Source: Paenibacillus thiaminolyticus (GTDB taxonomy: Bacteria; Bacillota; Bacilli; Paenibacillales; Paenibacillaceae). From it: DNA of 64,000 nucleotides. The position numbers and the translations under genes were made by a program. Positions 9,275 through 15,840 of the stretch are shown here, piece by piece. The notes below the pieces were generated by a model. It saw only the letters and a program-made list of their open reading frames with translations. It was not told where the DNA came from and did no database searches. How positions within the stretch are numbered: position 1 is the first letter of the stretch; every line of letters begins with the position of its first letter. The stretch lies in assembly GCF_007066085.1 (NCBI RefSeq), contig NZ_CP041405.1:2046001-2110000 (forward strand), in the 5' to 3' direction.

Positions 9275-9304
9275 GCCGTCTTTGCCCTCAACGGCAAAGG
9301 CGGC
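9275..9304 (+). terminator. Hairpin after the alpha-galactosidase gene
   Basis: GCCGTCTTTGCC pairs with GGCAAAGGCGGC (one G-U) over a 6-nt loop. It lacks a strong T-run, so it may be a weak terminator or an RNA 3' stabiliser. Confidence 0.5.
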
Positions 9305-9458
9305 GGTTCCGTTTGGCCCTCCTTCCGTTAAGGCCGGTTCCTTCCCTTTGGGCCGCTTCTTTCCATTTGTCCCACCCATCCAAGTAGTTCCTTCCAACCT
9401 GTCTTGTCTTTTATGGTAAAATACAGAGAGACTAAATGAACAGAACAGGAGTAAGCCC

Positions 9459-10127
9459 ATGTTAGCCATCATCTATGACCTGGAAATGACCGTTAAGCGC
9501 AAAAAAGGAGAATTCGCGGAGATTATCGAGATCGGTGCGGTAAAAGTGGCGGAGCAGGACGGCAAGGCCGCGATCGTCGACACGTTCCAAGCCTTCGTCA
9601 AGCCGACGCTCTCCCCCAAGCTGTCGCTGGATACGGTCAAGTTCACGGGCATCCGCCAGGAAGACGTCAACGCTTCTCCCGTCCTTCAGGATGTGCTGGA
9701 TCAATTCGTCGCCTGGATCGATACCGAGGATTACGCGCTCTGCTCCTGGGGACCGGACGACAAAGCCCAATTCCTCAAGGAATGCCGCATGAAGCGCATC
9801 CCGCTCCACTGGCTGCGCAATCACAACAATTTGCAGAAGCCGGTGTCTCAGGTCATGAACCGGGGAAGCCACCAGCAGGTCGGACTGAAGACGGCGCTGG
9901 ACACGCTACAGGTTCCGTTCGTCGGCACGCAGCACCGGGCGCTCGATGACGCATACAATACAGCGCTCATCTATATCCATATGATCGATCATATTCAGCT
10001 TCAACGGAATGAAGTTCAGGAGCATCCGAGCTACGAGAGCGCGGTGGTCTATCGGGACGAGCCGGAAGACGATACGGACGCGAACCCGTTCGCGGCGCTC
10101 GCCCGGCTGCAGCTTCCGAAGGAGTGA
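9459..10127 (+). CDS. DEDDh 3'-5' exonuclease (KapD/ERI1-like)
   Basis: A 222-residue protein with an RNase T/DnaQ-type exonuclease fold. The first acidic pair is in IIYDLEMT (Asp7, Glu9), the third acid is in the SWGPDDKAQF region, and the final HRALDDAYNTA supplies the His and Asp of a DEDDh site. The size fits stand-alone exonucleases related to KapD of Bacillus. A CAGGAG site lies 8 bp before the ATG. The last 40 residues are acidic and probably disordered. It is a single gene between the sugar locus and the efflux pump. The substrate (DNA, RNA or a small RNA) cannot be told from sequence. Confidence 0.85.
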   Translation: MLAIIYDLEMTVKRKKGEFAEIIEIGAVKVAEQDGKAAIVDTFQAFVKPTLSPKLSLDTVKFTGIRQEDVNASPVLQDVLDQFVAWIDTEDYALCSWGPDDKAQFLKECRMKRIPLHWLRNHNNLQKPVSQVMNRGSHQQVGLKTALDTLQVPFVGTQHRALDDAYNTALIYIHMIDHIQLQRNEVQEHPSYESAVVYRDEPEDDTDANPFAALARLQLPKE

Positions 10128-10190
10128 GCCGGGTACGGGCGTCCGAACGAGTACTTGGCGGCGTAACGGGACTGTTCCGCCCCCGCCCTG

Positions 10191-11849
10191 CTATCTGCTC
10201 CTTGCACGCCGCTTGTCGCTGATCCAGGCGAACGGAATGCCCAACAGGAGCAGCCAGCAGGAGATGACGAAGGTACGGCTGAAGGCACGGGTTGCCGCTC
10301 CCCGGTAGTCATCCTCCACCTGTCCCAGCAGCCGCTTCACTTCCTGCATCTGGCCGTCCAGATGCTCCGCGAAGACCTTCCGCTGCTCCGGCGGAAGCTC
10401 GGCGGCGGCGCGTGCCGCCTGCTCCTCGATCCCGGCAAGCGCCGTCTCGGCTGACAGCTTCGGCGATGCCATGTTCGCGGCCGGAGCGGGAGCTGCCAGC
10501 TTCTCCGACAGCTGCTCCTTGAGTGCGTCATCGAGCACCGTGTCCGCTCGCAGCGTATCGGCCGCGAGCATCCGCGCCCCTTCCAATTCCTCCGTCATAT
10601 TGGACTGCAACATCGTGACGATCAAAGCGACGCCGAGCGCACTGCCCAGCGCTTTGGTCATATTGACGACCCCGGACGATATGCCGACCTTCTCTTCCGG
10701 CACATGGCGAACAGAGGAGGCCATGACCGGCACGATCGTCATCCCCATCCCGAATCCTGCCAACGCCAGCCGGGCCACGACGTCCATCTCGGTCGACTGG
10801 GGCTCCAGACTGCCAAGCCAATAGGCGGCTGCCCCCATCATCGTAAGCCCCGCCACCGCGAACAAGCGGCTGCCGAAGCGATTGGACAGCGGTCCTACGA
10901 CTGATGAAGAGAGCATCGAGCCCAAGGCGACGACCGACAGCAAGAGGCCGGCCCGCAGCTCGGACATCTCCATCATTCGCGTCAGGAAGAACGACGTTAA
11001 GAAAAAAATCATCATCAATCCGGCGCCGACGATAAGCATCGTAATCGCCGCCCCGTTGAACGCCCTGATTCGAAGCATGCTAAGCGGCAGCATCGGTTCC
11101 TTCCCCTTCCACTCCGCGACAAAAAAGAGCGCCAGCAGCAAGCCTCCCCCGCCGAGCAGCAGCACAATCTGCAGAGAATCCCAACCATACTCATTCACTT
11201 GGATCAGGCCGTACGTAAGACAGAACATCGCAGCGGTGATAGCGAGCGTCCCGGCATAGTCGATGCGCCGGCCGGAAGTCGGGTCATAGGACTCCTTAAT
11301 GAAGACAAGCGTCAATAACATGCAGACGATGCCAAGCGGCACATTCACATAGAAGATCCACTGCCAATTCAGCTTCTCCGTCAAAATTCCGCCAAGCGCC
11401 GGCCCGCTGGCGGCAGCCAAGCCCGAGATCGCGCCCCAGATGCCAATGATCATGCCATGCATCTCCTTCGGGAACAGATTCATCGCCATCGGCACTGTCA
11501 CCGGCACGATAATGGCTCCCGCCAAGCCTTGAACGACCCGCATCGCAATCAGCATCCCCGCGTTCGGCGCAAGTCCGGCGAACAGCGAGGCCAGCGTGAA
11601 CAGCAGCACCCCCGCCAGAAATACTTTCTTCCTTCCGAATTGGTCGGCCAAGCGGGCCGCCGTCATGATGAAGACGGCGAACGCAAGATTATATCCGTTC
11701 ACTACCCATGATATTTGCCCGACTGACCCGCCGAAATACCGCGTCATCTCTGGCAGCGCGACATTGACGATAGTCGTGTCGAGCAAGGCGATAAAAAATC
11801 CGAGAATAATCGCAATAAAAGAAACCGTTCTTCGTAGAGCAAGATTCAT
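10191..11849 (-). CDS. MFS drug efflux pump, DHA2 family (EmrB/QacA type)
   Basis: This 552-residue inner-membrane proton antiporter has about 14 spans. It carries the family motifs LDTTIVNVALP (span 1) and RLADQFGRKKVFL (motif A). A soluble stretch of about 120 residues (around LEGARMLAADTLRADTVLDD) lies near the C-terminus before the last span, as in some DHA2 members. The start at 11849 was chosen because AAGGAG lies upstream; a longer frame from 11891 would begin inside the operator. It is divergent from a TetR gene, with TetR-type operators over its promoter, so it is very probably repressed by that regulator and induced by its own substrates. Confidence 0.9.
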   Translation of the reverse strand: MNLALRRTVSFIAIILGFFIALLDTTIVNVALPEMTRYFGGSVGQISWVVNGYNLAFAVFIMTAARLADQFGRKKVFLAGVLLFTLASLFAGLAPNAGMLIAMRVVQGLAGAIIVPVTVPMAMNLFPKEMHGMIIGIWGAISGLAAASGPALGGILTEKLNWQWIFYVNVPLGIVCMLLTLVFIKESYDPTSGRRIDYAGTLAITAAMFCLTYGLIQVNEYGWDSLQIVLLLGGGGLLLALFFVAEWKGKEPMLPLSMLRIRAFNGAAITMLIVGAGLMMIFFLTSFFLTRMMEMSELRAGLLLSVVALGSMLSSSVVGPLSNRFGSRLFAVAGLTMMGAAAYWLGSLEPQSTEMDVVARLALAGFGMGMTIVPVMASSVRHVPEEKVGISSGVVNMTKALGSALGVALIVTMLQSNMTEELEGARMLAADTLRADTVLDDALKEQLSEKLAAPAPAANMASPKLSAETALAGIEEQAARAAAELPPEQRKVFAEHLDGQMQEVKRLLGQVEDDYRGAATRAFSRTFVISCWLLLLGIPFAWISDKRRARSR

Positions 11850-11876
11850 CCGCCTTCCACTCCTTTGCTTCAAATA

Positions 11877-11890
11877 TGAACTATAGTTCA
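11877..11890. promoter_or_regulatory. TetR operator O1
   Basis: TGAACTATAGTTCA is a perfect 14-bp palindrome just downstream of the -10 of the efflux pump promoter, around its transcription start. Confidence 0.8.
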
Positions 11891-11898
11891 CTTTTTGA

Positions 11899-11928
11899 AT
11901 TATATGAACTTTAGTTCATGTTTGTCAA
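11899..11928 (-). promoter_or_regulatory. Promoter of the efflux pump gene
   Basis: On the minus strand TTGACA (11923-11928) and TATAAT (11899-11904) are 18 bp apart. Operator O2 fills the spacer, so bound repressor would block RNA polymerase directly. Confidence 0.8.
11905..11918. promoter_or_regulatory. TetR operator O2
   Basis: TGAACTTTAGTTCA has the same TGAACT-N2-AGTTCA arms as O1 and lies between the -35 and -10 of the efflux pump promoter. Confidence 0.8.
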
Positions 11929-11937
11929 CGATAAATT

Positions 11938-11951
11938 TGAACTTGAGTTCA
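11938..11951. promoter_or_regulatory. TetR operator O3
   Basis: TGAACTTGAGTTCA is the third copy of the TGAACT-N2-AGTTCA dyad. It sits 7 bp upstream of the -35 of the regulator's own promoter and suggests autoregulation. Confidence 0.75.
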
Positions 11952-11958
11952 CATTTCA

Positions 11959-11987
11959 TTGACAGAGCGGGACACTTCCTCTACAAT
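11959..11987 (+). promoter_or_regulatory. Promoter of the TetR-family regulator
   Basis: TTGACA (11959-11964) and TACAAT (11982-11987) are separated by 17 bp. This rules out a translation start as early as 11959 for the regulator. Confidence 0.75.
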
Positions 11988-12024
11988 CAACTACAATCGT
12001 TACCATGAAGGAGGGAGCGGCTTC

Positions 12025-12657
12025 GTGAGTGTGAGCAAGGGGAAGCAGACCACCCGCACACCGAGTCAGGAGCGGAGCATACGAACGAGAGAAGCGATTT
12101 TGCAGGCATCGATGCGCCTCTTCTCCGAGAAAGGCTTTCATCAGACGAATACGAAGCAGATTGCGGCGGCAGCCGGCGTGTCGACAGGCAGCTTTTATGC
12201 GTACTTTGCCGACAAGCGGGAAGTGTTCGTAGAAGCGCTGAAGCGGTATAATCAACATTTTATGGACATGTTCCATGCCTCGTTGGAGGAAGTCGATTTA
12301 CAGAACAGCGGTGTGCGGCCGGGCATTGCCCATGTCGTGGACAGCCTGATTCGAAGCCACGAGGTCTATACTGAATTCCACAATGAACTGGAAGTCATGT
12401 ATCAATCCGATACGGAAATTAAGCAGTTGATGGATGAGCAGTACGAGATAGGCCGGAGGCTTACATTGGAGTATTTGAATCTGACACGGGACCAATTGCG
12501 CGTGACGGATATCGAAGCGGCATCGTTTATCGTATTCGAGACGCTGGACAGGCTCGTGGACACGATCGTGTTCTCCGCGCTGCCCGTCTCGCCCGAGCGG
12601 ATCAAGGCCGAGACCATCGACATGATTGCGGCTTATTTGCTCGGCGTGAAGGAGTAG
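12025..12657 (+). CDS. TetR/AcrR-family repressor of the divergent efflux pump
   Basis: A 210-residue one-domain regulator. The N-terminal helix-turn-helix is clear (TREAILQASMRLFSEKGFHQ, then TKQIAAAAGVSTGSFYAYFA), and the rest is a helical ligand-binding domain. I chose the GTG at 12025: AAGGAGGG lies 9 bp upstream, and earlier in-frame codons lie inside the promoter. It is divergent from the DHA2 pump with three matching dyads between them, the arrangement typical of drug-responsive local repressors. The ligand is not predictable. Confidence 0.9.
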   Translation: MSVSKGKQTTRTPSQERSIRTREAILQASMRLFSEKGFHQTNTKQIAAAAGVSTGSFYAYFADKREVFVEALKRYNQHFMDMFHASLEEVDLQNSGVRPGIAHVVDSLIRSHEVYTEFHNELEVMYQSDTEIKQLMDEQYEIGRRLTLEYLNLTRDQLRVTDIEAASFIVFETLDRLVDTIVFSALPVSPERIKAETIDMIAAYLLGVKE

Positions 12658-12697
12658 GGCTTGCCCGTTCCCGTTACACGTTCTCCGGGCACAGCAA

Positions 12698-12739
12698 GAA
12701 CCGCCCTGCATCAGCCGGACGGTTCCTTGTCTCCGGGAC
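12698..12739. terminator. Possible bidirectional hairpin between convergent genes
   Basis: CAAG-AACCG and CGGTTCCTTG can pair with one bulge between the convergent TetR and aldo/keto reductase genes. There is no T-run on either strand. Confidence 0.35.
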
Positions 12740-12765
12740 GGATGTCCCGCATATTTCAGCTATCT

Positions 12766-13590
12766 TTACGCGTTATTGAATTCGTCCGGATTCGGACCAA
12801 CGCGCTTATCCTGATTCAATCCGTTGATATCGGCCATTTCTTCTTCCGTAAGCTCGAAGTTGAATACGTCGAAGTTTTCCCGGATGCGCGATGGGGTGAC
12901 CGATTTCGGAATGACAATGTTGCCCTTCTGCAAATGCCAGCGAATCACCGTCTGTGCAGGCGTCTTCCCATGCCGGCCCGCAATCGCCCCGATCGTATCG
13001 TTCGTCAAAATATCGCCGCCCTGCATGAGCGGGCTCCAGGCCTCCAACATAATCTCGTTGCGCGCGCAGAATTCCCGCAGCTCGTTCTGAGCCAGGCGCG
13101 GGTGGCATTCCACCTGGTTGACGGCCGGCTTCACGCTGCACTCCTGCAAAATCCGCTCCAGATGCGGAATATGGAAGTTCGATACGCCAATCGCCCGCAC
13201 GCGGCCGTCGGCATACAATTTTTCCAACGCTTTGTATGTATCGACATACTTATCGTTCGCAGGCACCGGCCAATGAATCAGATACAGGTCGACATAGTCA
13301 GTGCCCAGCTTGTTCAGACTGGCATCGAACGCCCGCAGCGTCTCGTCGTAGCCTTGATCGGAATTCCATACTTTGGTCGTCAGGAAAATATCTTCGCGCT
13401 TCACGCCGGACTCGCGCATTCCCTCGCCTACGCCTTCTTCATTCTGATAGATCGCTGCCGTATCAATGAGGCGGTAGCCAGTCTCCAGCGCCGTCTTGAC
13501 CGATTCTTTGACTTGCTGCCCTTCTTCTACGCGCCATACTCCCAGGCCAAGCTGCGGCATGCGCACACCATTATTCAAAGTAACGATCAC
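12766..13590 (-). CDS. Aldo/keto reductase (YvgN-like)
   Basis: A 274-residue NADPH-dependent reductase of the AKR5 type, reducing aldehydes and methylglyoxal-like carbonyls in the cytoplasm. The catalytic tetrad is complete: Asp43 and Tyr48 in LIDTAAIYQNE, Lys73 in LTTKVW, His106 in LIHWP. The C-terminal cofactor loop IPKSVTPSRIRENFDVF is present. The start is GTG at 13590 with GAGGAGG 8 bp upstream. A TTGATT-N18-TATACT promoter lies at 13658-13687. It is a single gene. Physiological substrate not determinable. Confidence 0.93.
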   Translation of the reverse strand: MIVTLNNGVRMPQLGLGVWRVEEGQQVKESVKTALETGYRLIDTAAIYQNEEGVGEGMRESGVKREDIFLTTKVWNSDQGYDETLRAFDASLNKLGTDYVDLYLIHWPVPANDKYVDTYKALEKLYADGRVRAIGVSNFHIPHLERILQECSVKPAVNQVECHPRLAQNELREFCARNEIMLEAWSPLMQGGDILTNDTIGAIAGRHGKTPAQTVIRWHLQKGNIVIPKSVTPSRIRENFDVFNFELTEEEMADINGLNQDKRVGPNPDEFNNA

Positions 13591-13657
13591 GTTAACAACC
13601 TCCTCATTTCGTAAAAATGATTTCTGCAGATACTGCGCGATGGCGCTCTCTCTATCT

Positions 13658-13687
13658 AGTATAGCCCCATTTCGCGCCCCAAATCAA
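13658..13687 (-). promoter_or_regulatory. Promoter of the aldo/keto reductase gene
   Basis: Minus strand TTGATT (13682-13687) and TATACT (13658-13663) are separated by 18 bp, about 70 bp before the GTG start. Confidence 0.55.
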
Positions 13688-13772
13688 ACGCCGCTGCCGA
13701 TTCCCCGAACGGCGCCGCATTCCACCGATCCGTCCTGCCTGACCCCCGGACAAGCCTGCGCAGAAGAATAGC

Positions 13773-13796
13773 CGCATCCATTGGAAGCGGCCTGGA
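13773..13796 (-). terminator. Weak terminator after gerQ
   Basis: On the minus strand GCCGCTTC and GATGCGGC form an imperfect hairpin followed by TATTCTTC, just past the gerQ stop. Confidence 0.4.
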
Positions 13797-13803
13797 CTCA
13801 CGA

Positions 13804-14331
13804 TTACGCCTCATCCTCCACGCGTGGCGTGAAGCCCGGATATTGATAGTTCAACGGCTCATCGAAGGTCGCATAATCGAAATTGACCATCAGCATAACG
13901 ATGCGCTGCCCTGTATTCGGGTCGCTGATGATGATATGATCGCGTCCCGCTGCCTCCAGCCTGCCGCGGAACACCTTCGCGTTCCATTGGGAGTTGTTCT
14001 CGTAGGTCATGTAGAAGGTGCCGATTTTGCCCAAGTTCAGCCGGAAAATGTTTTCGATGTAGGACTGCTCGAACAACTGGGGCGGCCTCGGCACGACCGT
14101 TCCGGTCGGCGTCATCGGGCTGCCGCTTGGCATCGGCGGCGGAACGGCAGCGCCCTGCACCTGCTGCGGCACCTGCTGCGGCATCATGTACCCGGTTGTC
14201 CCCGGGGCAGCCATGTACGGGGTCGGGGTCGGAGGGGCCATACATTTCGATCCACCCCAAGATCCGCCCCAAGATTGCGGCTGATACGCCATTGGGTTGG
14301 AAGATCCATACGTAGAATAGCTGTAGCTCAT
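13804..14331 (-). CDS. gerQ: Spore coat protein GerQ
   Basis: A 175-residue protein. The N-terminal half is rich in Pro, Gln, Ser and Met. The conserved C-terminal half (SYIENIFRLNLGKIGTFYMT, then GRLEAAGRDHIIISDPNTGQ) is the GerQ/YwdL domain. In Bacillus, GerQ is a coat protein cross-linked by transglutaminase Tgl and is needed for the cortex lytic enzyme CwlJ to be present in the spore. The cwlJ-like gene lies 90 bp upstream on the same strand, the same pairing as in Bacillus. AAGGAGAG precedes the ATG. Confidence 0.93.
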   Translation of the reverse strand: MSYSYSTYGSSNPMAYQPQSWGGSWGGSKCMAPPTPTPYMAAPGTTGYMMPQQVPQQVQGAAVPPPMPSGSPMTPTGTVVPRPPQLFEQSYIENIFRLNLGKIGTFYMTYENNSQWNAKVFRGRLEAAGRDHIIISDPNTGQRIVMLMVNFDYATFDEPLNYQYPGFTPRVEDEA

Positions 14332-14421
14332 CTTGCACTCTCTCCTTATCAGCCTTTACGGCTTTTTATTTGTTGTGTTACAAGCGATGGTCATGCTGAA
14401 CAGCTTCTGCAGGATGGAGAC

Positions 14422-14847
14422 TTACCGGTACACATCCGGACAATCGTCGCCAGACGGGGCAAAGAAGCAATGGGCCTTGAACCGCCCGGAATTCGGCTGA
14501 TTGTACCAGGTTCCCGGGCATTCTCCCTCCGGACGGAAGAACCACAGCGCGTAAGTAGCCGGCCAGGTACGCTCCCCGTTGATTGCCCGTCTGGCCAGTC
14601 GGATTTCGGACTCACGCGGCCTTTGATAGAAATAACTTTTCTGTGTCGACTCGAATCCTCCCGGGCTCTGAAAGACCATGTCCCTCACATTCCGCACGTC
14701 AGTAAAATCAAGACAGTCCACTAAAACACGATTCACTCCGACATTGCCAACCATCAGCATACCGAGCTCTCCTTCCCCTTCCGCTTCTGCCCGCAACAGC
14801 TGAGCCAGCAGCCTTACGTCTCCGGAGTTTGCCTTGATGACCGCCAT
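14422..14847 (-). CDS. cwlJ: Spore cortex-lytic enzyme CwlJ
   Basis: A 141-residue SleB/CwlJ-type hydrolase. Family features seen are LLAQLLRAEAEGEGELGMLM with the catalytic Glu, VGNVGVNRV, and the C-terminal ALWFFRPEGECPGTWYNQPN and SGRFKAHCFFAP. It acts on cortex peptidoglycan containing muramic-delta-lactam during germination and depends on GerQ, whose gene follows. As in Bacillus CwlJ there is no signal peptide, which fits assembly into the coat from the mother cell. AAGGAGGGG precedes the ATG. Mother-cell sigma factor control is expected, but no convincing SigE box was found. Confidence 0.93.
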   Translation of the reverse strand: MAVIKANSGDVRLLAQLLRAEAEGEGELGMLMVGNVGVNRVLVDCLDFTDVRNVRDMVFQSPGGFESTQKSYFYQRPRESEIRLARRAINGERTWPATYALWFFRPEGECPGTWYNQPNSGRFKAHCFFAPSGDDCPDVYR

Positions 14848-14934
14848 CTTCGTCCGCTCCCCTCCTTTCTTTCGATATCCTTATCATATGTGCAGGCGCC
14901 TATTTGGTGACAGCGGATAATGACGGGGAAGCAG

Positions 14935-14961
14935 AAAAAACCGGCTCTCGCAAGAGCCGGT
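14935..14961 (-). terminator. Terminator after azoR
   Basis: CCGGCTCT/AGAGCCGG with a 4-nt loop is followed on the minus strand by TTTTTT. Confidence 0.85.
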
Positions 14962-15013
14962 CTGGTATGACCACTATGAATCCTAAGATCCGGATACAAA
15001 TCGGTTGTAATCG

Positions 15014-15649
15014 TTACACGGAAGCGTACAAACGTGCTACGCTTTCTTCTGCCACGCGCTTGGCGTTCTCCAGCAATTCTTCGGCACGGTCCGGAACGGC
15101 GTTCATGCCTTCCACGACAATGTTCTCATATTCCGTAATTCCGATGAATCCCATAACCGCCTTCAGATACGAATTCGCGAACTGGAACGCCTGAGCCGGT
15201 CCTTCGGAATAGAAGCCTCCGCGCGCTTCGATATGCACGACGCGTTTGCCTTGCAGCAGGCCTTGAGGGCCTTCTGCCGTATATTTGAACGTACGGCCAG
15301 CAATAATTACGTTATCGACATATGCTTTCAGCATCGTTGGATAGCTCAGGTTCCACATTGGCGTAATGAATACGATCAAGTCGGCAGCAAGGAATTGCTC
15401 CAGAATCTCGTTCATGCGGCCGAGCACTTCCGTTTGCTGCGGAGTCAGCGCTTCGCCATTCGCAGCTTTGCCCCAGCTATCCAGCACGCTGCCGTCAATG
15501 AGAGGAATCGTATCTTCATACAGGTTAACGCGTTCGATAGCAACGTCACCCTTCGCTTGCAGCGCAGCCAAATAATGTTCGCCCAGGCGGAGTCCATAGG
15601 ACATTTCCGTCGGTTTTGGATTGGAATTAACAACCAATACTTTTTTCAT
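15014..15649 (-). CDS. azoR: FMN-dependent NADH-azoreductase
   Basis: A 211-residue flavodoxin-like quinone/azo reductase. Family features are MKKVLVVNSNPKPTEMSYGL (FMN phosphate loop), FITPMWNLSYPTMLKAYVDN and HIEARGGFYSEGPAQAF. Such enzymes reduce quinones by two electrons and protect against thiol-reactive quinones and azo dyes. A TTGACA-N18-TATTAT promoter with an inverted repeat over the start site lies upstream, suggesting control by a quinone- or diamide-responsive MarR- or HxlR-type repressor. No such regulator gene is adjacent. A strong terminator follows, so it is monocistronic. Confidence 0.93.
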   Translation of the reverse strand: MKKVLVVNSNPKPTEMSYGLRLGEHYLAALQAKGDVAIERVNLYEDTIPLIDGSVLDSWGKAANGEALTPQQTEVLGRMNEILEQFLAADLIVFITPMWNLSYPTMLKAYVDNVIIAGRTFKYTAEGPQGLLQGKRVVHIEARGGFYSEGPAQAFQFANSYLKAVMGFIGITEYENIVVEGMNAVPDRAEELLENAKRVAEESVARLYASV

Positions 15650-15734
15650 TCTTCTTTCACCTCTGTGTTAAATTTGCTATCAATGATCGAGTTGTTGATG
15701 TTGACTCAGCACTGTCGCTCATTAAATAACATGA

Positions 15735-15772
15735 ACTTACTTTATGTAAGTATAATAACGAATGTTACTTAC
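15735..15772. promoter_or_regulatory. Putative repressor operator at the azoR promoter
   Basis: ACTTAC-N5-GTAAGT (15735-15751) is a perfect dyad abutting the -10. A third ACTTAC half-site lies between -35 and -10 (15767-15772), inverted relative to GTAAGT at 15746. Placement over the promoter suggests repression. Confidence 0.55.
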
Positions 15773-15781
15773 GAATGTCAA
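15752..15781 (-). promoter_or_regulatory. Promoter of azoR
   Basis: Minus strand TTGACA (15776-15781) and TATTAT (15752-15757) are separated by 18 bp. Confidence 0.7.
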
Positions 15782-15807
15782 GCTATATTTTTATTACGTA
15801 TTTGAAA

Positions 15808-15834
15808 ATAGAAAGGCGGCCCTAGAGAGCCGCC
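15808..15834 (-). terminator. Terminator after the repetitive protein gene
   Basis: GGCGGC and GCCGCC enclose an 8-nt loop, followed on the minus strand by TTTCTATTTTC just past the stop at 15841. Confidence 0.65.
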
Positions 15835-15840
15835 GTGTTA

